Origin: an uncultured Porphyromonadaceae bacterium
GTDB taxonomy: Bacteria > Bacteroidota > Bacteroidia > Bacteroidales > Muribaculaceae
Direction: 5' to 3'
NCBI GenBank assembly: GCA_947174225.1
Contig: CAMWIF010000151.1
Span: 1 to 6,712 of the forward strand
DNA: 6,712 nucleotides
Position numbers and translations under genes: made by a program. Below the pieces are notes generated by a model. The model was not told the origin of the DNA and searched no databases. It worked only from the letters and a program-made list of their open reading frames with translations. This document shows, one piece after another, positions 1 to 6,690 of the stretch; within the stretch, counting starts at the first letter, position 1, and each line of letters begins with the position of its first letter.

Positions 1-25
1 TGAAGGTTTTCTTCAAACATATCGC

Positions 26-33
26 TAATTTTG
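26..33 (+). promoter_or_regulatory. Possible upstream -7 promoter box (TAATTTTG)
   Basis: TAATTTTG followed by CA fits the Bacteroidetes -7 consensus TAnnTTTG and would give a leader of about 100 bases before the Panacea gene. No TTG element is visible about 20 bases upstream, where only a few bases remain before the window edge, so this is a weaker candidate than the box at 122-129. Bases 1-15 just before it form a small perfect inverted repeat (TGAAG, 5-base loop, CTTCA) that could be the tail of an upstream gene's terminator cut by the window edge. Confidence 0.3.
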
Positions 34-88
34 CAGTTGCCAGTTGAGAGTAGGATGGGTTTAGGACTATAAAAAAGAACTTTAATTA

Positions 89-120
89 CGCTTTTATGTT
101 GTGAATTAAGAGTAAAAGTG
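89..120. promoter_or_regulatory. Inverted repeat in the promoter, candidate operator
   Basis: CGCTTTTA (89-96) and TAAAAGTG (113-120) are complementary over 8 positions (one is a G-T pair) with a 16-base centre. The dyad encloses the -33 TTG and ends two bases before the -7 box, a usual place for a repressor site in autoregulated toxin-antitoxin operons. A second, overlapping imperfect dyad (ACTTTAATT 79-87 with AATTAAGAGT 104-113) lies in the same stretch. In AT-rich DNA such repeats also occur by chance, and no helix-turn-helix is obvious in either gene product, so the binding protein is unknown. Confidence 0.3.
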
Positions 121-129
121 TTAACTTTG
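99..129 (+). promoter_or_regulatory. Bacteroidetes-type promoter of the Panacea operon
   Basis: A TTG at 99-101 and TAACTTTG at 122-129 are separated by 20 bases, matching the -33 TTG / -7 TAnnTTTG architecture of the Bacteroidetes primary sigma factor. Transcription would be expected to begin roughly 5-9 bases after the -7 box, about 134-138. That leaves only a few bases before the ATG at 141 or 147, so the message may be nearly leaderless. The start site is inferred from the consensus, not observed. Confidence 0.6.
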
Positions 130-140
130 GAAATATTTTT

Positions 141-827
141 ATGATCATGAGTTTAGGGATAACTGTAAATAAGGACAAGAATGGGATGTTGTTGGCTTAT
201 CTTACCAATAATATGCCAGATATTCATCTTCGTAAATTGCTGAAAATTATTTATTTGATTGATGAGCATTTTATGAAGTTGAGGGGGTTTCCGTTGACTT
301 GGTTCGACTATTATGCGTGGGCCAAAGGTCCTGTTGCCCCTGAAGTATATGAAATTAAAAATGGAGCTTTCAGTGAATTTGTGTCATCACACCGCTTCAA
401 GGATAATAAATGTGTGATAAATTCTTTGTGCGATGCCTCTGAGGTAACGATGAATATGAAATCTATTTTCAGTGAACTTGAGGTTGTCGAGATTGACAAG
501 TTGATTGGTATGTATAGGTCTTATACGGCAGATGAGTTGTCTGATTTGACGCACGTTAAGGATTCTATATGGTCTAAAGTGGTTGCTGACAATCATCTTG
601 TTTTTGATGTTAACAATAGAAGATCAGACTGTCTGATTGATCTGAAAATGCTGTTCACAGATCAGGATTGGCGCATAGAGATTTATGGCGATGCCCGGTG
701 GGATCTTGAGTTTCAGGCGAAATTGTTGTCAGATAGAAATCCAAATCATAAGATTCAATTGCGTGTGGTTTCGCCAACCGAAAGGGAACAGTATAGGATT
801 CCTGCATATTCACCGGCTATTCCGTGA
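141..827 (+). CDS. Panacea-domain (DUF4065/SocA-like) protein, candidate antitoxin
   Basis: This 228-residue soluble protein carries a Panacea domain. The characteristic helix LRKLLKIIYLIDE is at residues 30-42, the loop WAKGPVAPEVYEIKNG at 60-75, and the closing motif TADELSDLTHVKDSIW at 129-144. Established knowledge: Panacea (DUF4065) domains serve as the neutralising part of many different panAT toxin-antitoxin pairs and also occur in SocA, a ClpXP adaptor for the toxin SocB. Residues 150-228 extend past the domain and resemble nothing I know; this tail could be the partner-specific part. There is no signal peptide or membrane segment, so it should be cytoplasmic. ATG 141 and ATG 147 are equally possible starts given the promoter at 99-129; ATG 186 (residue 16) is a third choice that keeps the whole domain. 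The gene is markedly AT-rich beside the galactan genes. The domain call is firm; the antitoxin role rests on family knowledge and on the coupled downstream gene. Confidence 0.85.
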   Translation: MIMSLGITVNKDKNGMLLAYLTNNMPDIHLRKLLKIIYLIDEHFMKLRGFPLTWFDYYAWAKGPVAPEVYEIKNGAFSEFVSSHRFKDNKCVINSLCDASEVTMNMKSIFSELEVVEIDKLIGMYRSYTADELSDLTHVKDSIWSKVVADNHLVFDVNNRRSDCLIDLKMLFTDQDWRIEIYGDARWDLEFQAKLLSDRNPNHKIQLRVVSPTEREQYRIPAYSPAIP

Positions 828-1372
828 GCGATAAGTATAAACATTATCGAGCATCCTATGTAATGCGAAGTAAGGATCCGTCTACACTTCGCATCACTGA
901 TTTATGGAAATTCAAATCAACGAAGAGCAACAAATGGTATATTGTTGAGATGGAGTATATCAGTAGAAATTTGATTGCTGTTAAGTTCTATTATAAGGGT
1001 GTGCGTTGGAGTGATCAAAGGTATTCTCTATTGACAGGTGACTATGAGCCGAGGACGATTGTTTATTCTTGTCTTGAATTGATGAAAAGATATTACTTGA
1101 AGGATGATACCGTTTCATTTGGGTTTGTAGCAGCTGAGGACATAGACCCTCAGAAGAGATCAAGTCGTGGCAATCGTCGATTCCGCTTTTATAGGACGGT
1201 AGTCAATTATTACTTCGGGACAAAGACTTTTGTGCATTTGCAGGATGAGAGTGATCGCCTATATCTCCTTTTGAATAAGAAGCAGATTATGAATGGGAGT
1301 TTGGTTGTAAAGGATGAGATTGACAATATTAACAATATCTATGAAGGTGATTTTAACTTTTCATGGGATTGA
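824..1372 (+). CDS. Uncharacterised 182-residue protein, candidate toxin paired with the Panacea protein
   Basis: I do not recognise this protein. Its GTG start at 824 overlaps the TGA stop of the Panacea gene (GTGA, 4 bases), so the two are translationally coupled; the next in-frame start, ATG 863 (residue 14), would lose the overlap. It is cytoplasmic, with no signal peptide or membrane segment. The first two thirds are rich in Lys, Arg and Tyr, including KRSSRGNRRFRFYR at residues 111-124, and suggest a nucleic-acid or nucleotide contact surface. Residues 98-152 alternate in a beta-like pattern (SFGFVAAEDID, then TFVHLQDESDRLYLLLNKK). The last 20 residues are acidic. No RelE, MazF, Fic, HEPN, PIN or (p)ppGpp-synthetase signature is visible. 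By position it is the toxin of a panAT-like pair, but it could instead be an accessory partner. Open reading frame, coupling and shared terminator make it a real gene; the function is open. Confidence 0.8.
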   Translation: MSDKYKHYRASYVMRSKDPSTLRITDLWKFKSTKSNKWYIVEMEYISRNLIAVKFYYKGVRWSDQRYSLLTGDYEPRTIVYSCLELMKRYYLKDDTVSFGFVAAEDIDPQKRSSRGNRRFRFYRTVVNYYFGTKTFVHLQDESDRLYLLLNKKQIMNGSLVVKDEIDNINNIYEGDFNFSWD

Positions 1373-1395
1373 TCTTCCATAGGATCAGATAAGGT

Positions 1396-1446
1396 ATCCC
1401 CGGCTCTGTTATCACGCAGAGTCGGGGATGCTGTTTTATTTGGTTT
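1396..1446 (+). terminator. Rho-independent terminator between convergent operons
   Basis: ATCCCCGGCTCTG (1396-1408) pairs with CAGAGTCGGGGAT (1417-1429) over 13 positions around an 8-base loop, followed by a T-rich tail (1430-1446, containing TTTT and TTT runs). It lies 24 bases past the end of the 182-residue gene. The one imperfect pair, G1403 with T1422, is a stable G-U wobble in the + transcript but an A-C mismatch in the - transcript, and the - strand lacks a good U tract after the stem. It therefore seems built for the + operon, though it may also slow transcripts leaving the GH2 gene, whose stop is at 1451-1453. Confidence 0.85.
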
Positions 1447-1450
1447 GGGT

Positions 1451-3874
1451 TTATTTGACGGGGAGGGTGAGGGTGGCAGGTTTTACGCCTTTGGCTGTGG
1501 CGGTGAAGGTGAGGGTGCCTGGTCGGTCGGCACTGCGCACTATGGCTGTGGCTGCTCCGCTGAAGAGGTCCATTTCAGGATTCTGGAATGGGAGCAGTGA
1601 GGTGGGGTCACCGTTGGCTGTGGCTTCAAAAGCGCCTGCACCTGCAACGTTGAATTTTACTCTGCGGTTGTCAGTGGGGACGATATTGCCATCTTTGTCG
1701 GCTACCTGAACGGTGATGTATGCTAAATCGTCGCCATCGGAAGTAAGCATATCGCGGTTGGTTGAGAGTACGAGGTGATGTGGCTGGCCGGCGGTGCGGA
1801 TGATTTTCTCTTCTGCCGGATTGCCGTCGTTGCCGTATGCCACTACTTTCACTTCACCAGGCTCGTAGACTGTCTCATTCCACATAAGACGATAGCGATT
1901 CTGTAGTGTCGAATCGTTCTTTTCTCTTATTCCTTGGCTTTTACCATTGATGAAAAGCTCTGCCTTGGGATAGGAGGTGTAGACGAATACCGGTGTGACC
2001 TCTCCCTCTCTGCCCTGCCAGTTCCAGTGTGGAAGTATGTGGAGGGTCGGGTCTTGCTTGTTCCATTGCGAGCGGTAGAGATAGTAACGGTCTTTGGGGA
2101 GTGAAGCAAGGTCGATTATACCGAATACAGAACTGTGGCTGGGCCATGCCTCAGTGTCGTAAGGGGACGGCTCGCCAAGATAGTCGAAGCCTGTCCATAC
2201 GAACTGTCCCAACACCCACGGCTGCTCATCCATAAAGAAGTCTATGTCGGGAGTGTTCGACCAGTCGCAGGTCTCGTTGTCGTAGCTTGACGATTGGTTG
2301 TCGGGGTGAATCACCTGATTATGTTCCTTCTCGAAAGAGACGGGGAAATGATAGACTCCTCTTGATGATACAGTGGAAGCTGTCTCCGAGCCAAGTATCA
2401 TCTTCTGGGGAAGTTTGGCGTAAGCCTCCTCGTAGCGTTGAGGTTTGTAATTGAAGCCGGGAATGTCGAGGGCTGCAGCGAAACCGTTGTCGAGAACGGC
2501 TCCGATCTGATCCATACCGCAGGTTACGGGACGTGTTGGGTCGAGTGATTTGACGAGATCCTGAAGCATAGACAATTCTTCCACGCCGTCAGGACCCCAC
2601 TGGCTCGGCACCTCGTTGCCGATAGACCACATCACCACAGAAGGATTGTTGCGGTAGTGCTTCACCATATTGGTGATGTCCTTATCTGCCCATTCCTTGA
2701 AGAATGCCCCGTAGCCGTTTGGTGATTTAGGCCGGAAACTCCAATCATCAAACGGCTCCACCATAAGCATCATCCCAAGTTCGTCGCATACCTCCACAAG
2801 TTCGGGTGCGGGCATATTGTGGGAAGTGCGGATAGCATTTGCTCCCATCTCTTTGAGGAGTTCTACCTGGTGGCGTAGGGCAGACTTATTGATGGCGGCA
2901 CCCAATGGTCCGAGGTCGTGGTGGTTGCATACTCCCTTGAATTTGGTGGGCTGCCCGTTAAGGAAAAATCCGTATTCGGGTATATATTCCAATTTACGTA
3001 TGCCGAAGGGAGTATCGTAAGAATCAACCTCTTTGCCATTGACTGATATTTTTGTTTTTGCCGTGTAGAGGTCGGGTGTCTCAGGACTCCAGAGCTTCGG
3101 GTCGGTAACTATGAAGTTTTGGGTAAGTTCCTGCCCGTGTCCTACGTAAGTGGTATTGTTGGAAGCTACCACCAAGCCGTCAGGGGAGAGTATATCCGTC
3201 AGCACATCCACTTTTTCCCCTTTGGCAACCCCTTCTATCTCCATTTCGAGTCTTATAGAGGCTTTTTCAGGTGATACATAGGGGGTGGTAATATAGGTGC
3301 CCCAAGTAGGGATGTGAACACGGTCGGTGTTGACCACGTGGACATTGCGGTAAAGTCCGGCTCCCGGATACCAACGCGAGGCTCTCTCGTAGTTTTCAAG
3401 TTCAACCACCATATCATTGCTGCCAGGTATGATGGCATCTGTGGCATCTGCATAGAATGAATTGTAGCCGTAGGGCCAATATGCTATCTCTTTACCATTT
3501 ACCTTAACCCGGGCATTGCTCATCGCGCCGTCGAAAATGAGGGTGATAATGCGTCCGGTGGTGTCGGGCACTTCAAATTTTGTGCGGTAGGTGCCTTGCC
3601 CGATAAAGGGGAGACCTCCGGTACGCCCGGTCTTCACCGTCTCTGTGGTCTCACCGTTCTGCTGCACCGCTACCTTCTGGAGGTCGTGGGAACGGTCAAA
3701 AGGACCATATATCGCCCAGTCGTGAGGCACGCTGACCTGCTGCCATTTTGTGGCTGCATCCGGTCTGCCTTTGGTAAACTCCCAGCCTTTGTTGAGAGTG
3801 GTGACAGTCCTTTCAGCGTGTAGCGTCACGGAGAAGAGCCCTAACAGGGGAAGTATCGAAAATAATTTTTTCAT
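1451..3874 (-). CDS. GH2 beta-galactosidase, periplasmic
   Basis: This 807-residue glycoside hydrolase family 2 enzyme probably releases galactose from the ends of beta-1,4-galacto-oligosaccharides. Residues 1-20 are a signal peptide ending LHA, with no lipobox, so it should be periplasmic. In order: the sugar-binding jelly roll (about 25-185, with GAGLYRNVHV at 171-180), the Ig-like domain (about 190-293), the TIM barrel (about 295-600) with RTSHNMPAPELVEVCDELG at 349-367, the acid/base Glu421 in WSIGNE and the nucleophile Glu497 in ILGSE. A DUF4982-like domain follows (about 620-692), then a final Ig-like domain (about 698-807). The NxK motif typical of beta-glucuronidases is not evident after the nucleophile (SVFGIIDLASLPKDRYYLY instead), which with the GH53 neighbours favours galactosidase. 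Its ATG lies 9 bases after the upstream GH53 stop and no Shine-Dalgarno is visible; the A-rich start is usual for Bacteroidetes. It is the last gene of the operon. All key residues are present and the length is normal for the group. Confidence 0.9.
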   Translation of the reverse strand: MKKLFSILPLLGLFSVTLHAERTVTTLNKGWEFTKGRPDAATKWQQVSVPHDWAIYGPFDRSHDLQKVAVQQNGETTETVKTGRTGGLPFIGQGTYRTKFEVPDTTGRIITLIFDGAMSNARVKVNGKEIAYWPYGYNSFYADATDAIIPGSNDMVVELENYERASRWYPGAGLYRNVHVVNTDRVHIPTWGTYITTPYVSPEKASIRLEMEIEGVAKGEKVDVLTDILSPDGLVVASNNTTYVGHGQELTQNFIVTDPKLWSPETPDLYTAKTKISVNGKEVDSYDTPFGIRKLEYIPEYGFFLNGQPTKFKGVCNHHDLGPLGAAINKSALRHQVELLKEMGANAIRTSHNMPAPELVEVCDELGMMLMVEPFDDWSFRPKSPNGYGAFFKEWADKDITNMVKHYRNNPSVVMWSIGNEVPSQWGPDGVEELSMLQDLVKSLDPTRPVTCGMDQIGAVLDNGFAAALDIPGFNYKPQRYEEAYAKLPQKMILGSETASTVSSRGVYHFPVSFEKEHNQVIHPDNQSSSYDNETCDWSNTPDIDFFMDEQPWVLGQFVWTGFDYLGEPSPYDTEAWPSHSSVFGIIDLASLPKDRYYLYRSQWNKQDPTLHILPHWNWQGREGEVTPVFVYTSYPKAELFINGKSQGIREKNDSTLQNRYRLMWNETVYEPGEVKVVAYGNDGNPAEEKIIRTAGQPHHLVLSTNRDMLTSDGDDLAYITVQVADKDGNIVPTDNRRVKFNVAGAGAFEATANGDPTSLLPFQNPEMDLFSGAATAIVRSADRPGTLTFTATAKGVKPATLTLPVK

Positions 3875-3883
3875 GGAGTGGGT

Positions 3884-4900
3884 CTATCTTTGTTTGAATG
3901 CGTCGAGCGCAGTTGTCGGAGCGTCGTTGTCAAAACATCCGAGTGTGTAGCCGTCGTTATATCCTGCCGGTGCTTGAGGCTCCCAATAGAAAATGCCCTC
4001 AACGTCGGTTGCCATCATCTTCGAGATAAGTTGACGGCAAAGTTCGCCTTGATCATAAGGCATTCCTATTTCACATATCATAATCGGTTTGCCATATTTC
4101 TGCTTCAGATGGTTGATGTTGGATATACAATCGTCAGAGATTTTCTTCCAACCCCCTTTCTCCCCGTTCTGCTCTGCCCAATAGGGGTAAAGCGACATAC
4201 CAATCATATCGTAACGTCCGCCGTTGGTCTCGAGGATGTCAAACATGCGGTCGTACTGCTCCTGATAGTTGCCTCCGTCAAGATGCACGATTACTTTTGA
4301 TTGCGGGAAAATAGACTTCACGGCATCATAACCGGCATTATTCAGTCGCGTGAGCTGCACGGGGTTGTCTACCGAACCTAAGGGGAGCATCATACCGGGT
4401 GTGGTCTCATTGCCTATCTGCACCCATTCCGGTGTGACTCCGGCAGTCTTGAGAGCGGTCATTGTCTCGGAGACGTGATTGGCAAGAGCTTTCTCCACCT
4501 CTTCCGGGGATAGATTCTGCCAAGCTTTCGGCATAACCTGATGTCCGGGATCAGCCCAGGTATCGGAGAAATGGAAATCGATCATCGTGCGCATACCAAG
4601 CTTATCTGCCCGCACAGCTTTTGCCACAACGTCCTCAATGCTATTCCATACGGTGTCGGGGTTTACCCAAACGCGCAGACGGATTGAGTTGACTCCACAA
4701 TGGTCACGCAGAAGCTGCATACACTCCATCTCCTGTCGTTCCTGTCCGGAGGTATAGAACTTCCTTCCTTCAGCCTCCATCTGGGTAAGCCAGCTCACAT
4801 CGGCACCGCAGGCAAAGTCGGGTGAGAGGGCGTTTGTGCGATTGCCACCGAGCATGACGATGGCAATCGCAATTAATAATCTTATACAGCTCTTTCTCAT
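3884..4900 (-). CDS. GH53 endo-beta-1,4-galactanase, likely periplasmic
   Basis: This is a 338-residue, single-domain family 53 arabinogalactan endo-beta-1,4-galactanase, cutting internal beta-1,4 bonds of galactan. Residues 1-24 look like an ordinary signal peptide (hydrophobic RLLIAIAIVMLGG, cleavage near TNA/LSP). Cys5 is too early and in the wrong context for a lipobox, so export to the periplasm is inferred. Family motifs run in order: GADVSW (32-37), IRLRVWVNP (73-81), MIDFHFSDTWADPG (106-119), PEWVQIGNET with acid/base Glu165, MIGMSLYP (232-239), and ICEIGMPY with nucleophile Glu277. The start ATG overlaps the stop of the upstream GH53 (ATGA), so the two are translationally coupled. 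Compared with that neighbour it carries about 7 extra residues in the loop after MSLYP (240-258) and a different sequence after the nucleophile, both near the expected substrate cleft. Family assignment is firm; location and exact product pattern are inferred. Confidence 0.9.
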   Translation of the reverse strand: MRKSCIRLLIAIAIVMLGGNRTNALSPDFACGADVSWLTQMEAEGRKFYTSGQERQEMECMQLLRDHCGVNSIRLRVWVNPDTVWNSIEDVVAKAVRADKLGMRTMIDFHFSDTWADPGHQVMPKAWQNLSPEEVEKALANHVSETMTALKTAGVTPEWVQIGNETTPGMMLPLGSVDNPVQLTRLNNAGYDAVKSIFPQSKVIVHLDGGNYQEQYDRMFDILETNGGRYDMIGMSLYPYWAEQNGEKGGWKKISDDCISNINHLKQKYGKPIMICEIGMPYDQGELCRQLISKMMATDVEGIFYWEPQAPAGYNDGYTLGCFDNDAPTTALDAFKQR

Positions 4901-5586
4901 TTTTTCATCTCTTTAAATATGTTGAGGGCTTTAGTAGGACTTCCATCTTTGAAGCACCCTTTCATATACCCTTCGGAGGCAGGACTTTCAGGTTCCCACC
5001 AGAAGATTCCGTCTACCACACCGCTCTCAGTGCAGCCTTTTACCATAGCACGCATCATGCCGTCGGCTGTTTCCTCTTCACGGTAATCCATCCCTATTTC
5101 TGCTATAACGAGACGTTTGCCGTACATAGTATTGAGAGTCTTTATATTCTCCAGACATTTCTGGACAGTGGTAGCCCAATTCGACGGATCAGGGTAGAGA
5201 GACATACCGATCATATCATAACGGGAATTCTTAGCTTTGAGAATGTCGAAGATATAGGTGTAGATGCCCAACTGGTCGCCACAGTCGATATGCACAATCA
5301 CCTTGGCATCCGGAAAAATGTTTTTTACAGCCTCATAGCCATTGTCTACGAGTTCGGCAAAGTGAGCATCGGCGGCTCCGAGGGGATACATCATTCCAGA
5401 ACGTGTTTCATTCCCTATCTGCACCCATTCAGGCTCAATATCTAAGTCCTTGAGGGCAGTTAACATCTCTGAGATATGGGCTGACATTGCGGATTTCAAG
5501 CCATTGATGTCAAGGTCTGTCCAAGCAGCAGGGGTAATCTGTGCGCCCGGATCAGCCCAGGTGTCGGAGAAATGGAAGTCAATCAT
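4550..5586 (-). repeat. Tandem GH53 paralogues with near-identical DNA patches
   Basis: The two GH53 genes are a tandem duplication. The clearest shared DNA is 4550-4585 against 5551-5586, encoding the MIDFHFSDTWAD motif, which differ at only 3 of 36 bases. Similar patches occur at 4194-4216 against 5201-5223 (MIGMS region) and near 4403-4430 against 5403-5430 (WVQIGNET region). Elsewhere the genes have diverged strongly. The pattern fits an old duplication held by purifying selection at active-site codons, perhaps with some gene conversion. Confidence 0.6.
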
Positions 5587-5943
5587 TAATCGCTGACCAA
5601 GGTTGTTGGCTCTACGTGCCTTGATCACTACGTCGTTGATGTTGTTCCAGCCTTCGACAGGATTTACCCATACTCTTAGACGGATTGCATTGATACCGCA
5701 ATCGTCGCGCAGTAGCTGCATACATTCTTTCTCTACACCATCCTGATTTGAGAATGTATAGCCTTTATGCTCAAGTTCGGTGATCCAGCTCACATCCGCG
5801 CCTCGTGCAAATTCAGTTCTGTCAATCTCGGTACTCACCGTCTTGTCTGCATCGGGATGAGTTGTAGCCACATCATCCGCTTGGGTGCAGGCACCGAAAA
5901 TCAGTGTTATGCCCAAGGAGAGTGCTTTTATATATTTATTCAT
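4897..5943 (-). CDS. GH53 endo-beta-1,4-galactanase, likely surface lipoprotein
   Basis: A second family 53 endo-galactanase, 348 residues. The N terminus has a hydrophobic stretch ending LIFGAC, giving a lipidated Cys19. It is followed by TQADD, an acidic stretch of the kind that acts as a surface-export signal for Bacteroidetes lipoproteins, so it is probably displayed on the outer face of the outer membrane, where it would make the first cuts in polymeric galactan. Catalytic motifs: GADVSW (48-53), IRLRVWVNP (87-95), MIDFHFSDTWADPG (120-133), PEWVQIGNET with acid/base Glu179, MIGMSLYP (244-251), and AEIGMDY with nucleophile Glu282. There is no added carbohydrate-binding module; about 22 residues after the lipidated Cys form a linker. 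The ATG is 9 bases after the stop of the SusE/F-like gene, without a Shine-Dalgarno. It corresponds in role to BT4668 of B. thetaiotaomicron. Surface location is inferred from the signal. Confidence 0.9.
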   Translation of the reverse strand: MNKYIKALSLGITLIFGACTQADDVATTHPDADKTVSTEIDRTEFARGADVSWITELEHKGYTFSNQDGVEKECMQLLRDDCGINAIRLRVWVNPVEGWNNINDVVIKARRANNLGQRLMIDFHFSDTWADPGAQITPAAWTDLDINGLKSAMSAHISEMLTALKDLDIEPEWVQIGNETRSGMMYPLGAADAHFAELVDNGYEAVKNIFPDAKVIVHIDCGDQLGIYTYIFDILKAKNSRYDMIGMSLYPDPSNWATTVQKCLENIKTLNTMYGKRLVIAEIGMDYREEETADGMMRAMVKGCTESGVVDGIFWWEPESPASEGYMKGCFKDGSPTKALNIFKEMKK

Positions 5944-5952
5944 TGCTTCGTG

Positions 5953-6687
5953 TTATTTTGAATATGAGTATGTACCCTCACAGAGATTTACCGTTAAGGT
6001 GTAAGTGCCGTTTTCAAGGTCATTATCACCGTCGAAACCGTCTTGATAGAGGCGTAGATAGCCGTTGCCGCCACCAAAGGCAATGTCCCAGTTCTCATTG
6101 ATGAGCACTTTCACACCCCACGGAGTGTTGGCGCTCTTCGTCACGGTTGCAGTATATACTCCCGGTAGGTCAGTAACATTCATCTCTGTGAGGCTCCAAT
6201 TATCATTCAGTCCGGTGTATTGTACGCTATTGATCTTAGTGAGCTTATAGGTAAGACCGGAGATGGAAATATCAGCCACGTAGAGACCCGGCTCTGGAGC
6301 GGCTATATTGTTGCCACCTGCAAACTCCAATTTGCCTTCATAGCCGGTGCCACCGTCAACCATACCCCAGCAGTCTTCCCAATTGTCCTGCTCCTTGTAT
6401 AGTTTGTAGCCCCAGAGTGAATTGATGTCAAGAACGCCACCGTAGTTCACATTGTCTTCATTATATAAACGCAACCAGGAATCGAAATTCCAACCACCGG
6501 TGATGCCGTCGTTATGGCCTACAACCCAAAGAAGTTCTCCGGGAGCTTCGACAGGTGTCTCGGCTGTGCCCGCTTTGAGAGTCCACGCCTGCGGATTGTT
6601 AAGGTCAAGGAGTAGGTCACATTCACCATCGAGAGTTATACTTATAGTCTCGGCTGACCCTGAGGTGGAGAAGCTGAGATATCCCGC
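5953..6687 (-). CDS. SusE/SusF-like outer-membrane glycan-binding protein, partial or broken at 5' end
   Basis: The open frame encodes 244 residues ending in TAA at 5953-5955. It resembles the C-terminal part of SusE/SusF-type surface lipoproteins, which bind glycan with Ig-like domains and assist the SusC/SusD importer. Two such domains are visible: one starting ELLWVVGHNDGITGGWNFDSW (from about residue 51) and one starting SVQYTGLNDNWSLTEM (about 155), the latter closing with GTYTLTVNLCEGTYSYSK. Tryptophans typical of sugar-binding faces are frequent (WVV, GGW, SLWGY, NWEDCW). The frame has no ATG, GTG or TTG between 6475 and 6687, and the only in-frame alternative start, a TTG at 6472-6474, falls inside the first domain, so the true start must lie further right. 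Yet an in-frame TAG sits at 6688-6690. The gene is either a truncated pseudogene or carries a sequence error near the window edge. It heads the four-gene - strand run. The family call is from fold-like pattern and context. Confidence 0.7.
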   Translation of the reverse strand, partial: AGYLSFSTSGSAETISITLDGECDLLLDLNNPQAWTLKAGTAETPVEAPGELLWVVGHNDGITGGWNFDSWLRLYNEDNVNYGGVLDINSLWGYKLYKEQDNWEDCWGMVDGGTGYEGKLEFAGGNNIAAPEPGLYVADISISGLTYKLTKINSVQYTGLNDNWSLTEMNVTDLPGVYTATVTKSANTPWGVKVLINENWDIAFGGGNGYLRLYQDGFDGDNDLENGTYTLTVNLCEGTYSYSK

Positions 6688-6690
6688 CTA
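6688..6690 (-). other. In-frame TAG interrupting the SusE/F-like gene
   Basis: On the - strand the codons upstream of the open frame read D-C-V-T-F-C-G, then TAG, then A-G-Y-L-S. Removing one G from the GGG run at 6683-6685 (+ strand CCC) would instead join the frame to R-L-C-D-F-L-W-L-G-G-Y-L-S, avoiding the stop. Only 22 bases remain beyond the TAG, so the sequence cannot decide between a nonsense mutation, a frameshift and an error at a contig end. Confidence 0.5.

Noticed and set aside
1..140. A small gene or structured RNA upstream of the Panacea gene
   Set aside because: No convincing open frame is seen; only the small hairpin at 1-15, two AGTTG copies (35-39, 42-46), the promoter boxes and the dyads, too little to call an RNA gene.
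311..596. Two short - strand open frames within the Panacea gene
   Set aside because: They overlap each other and a clearly conserved coding sequence, and show no family features.
1428..1709. A 93-codon + strand open frame beginning in the terminator
   Set aside because: It starts inside the hairpin and runs opposite the last domain of the GH2 gene; no promoter or recognisable product.
1451..3874. Beta-glucuronidase activity for the GH2 enzyme
   Set aside because: The NxK carboxylate-recognition motif of glucuronidases is not evident after the nucleophile, and the GH53 neighbours point to galactan.
3878..4300. A 140-codon open frame on the + strand opposite the GH53 gene
   Set aside because: It lies entirely opposite well-supported GH53 and GH2 coding sequence and its translation (Cys- and Val-rich) resembles no protein family; it is a by-product of codon use on the other strand.
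5953..6474. Starting the SusE/F-like gene at the TTG at 6472-6474
   Set aside because: The TTG is an internal Leu codon within the first Ig-like domain (DSWLRLYNED); the protein-like sequence clearly continues upstream for 71 more residues.
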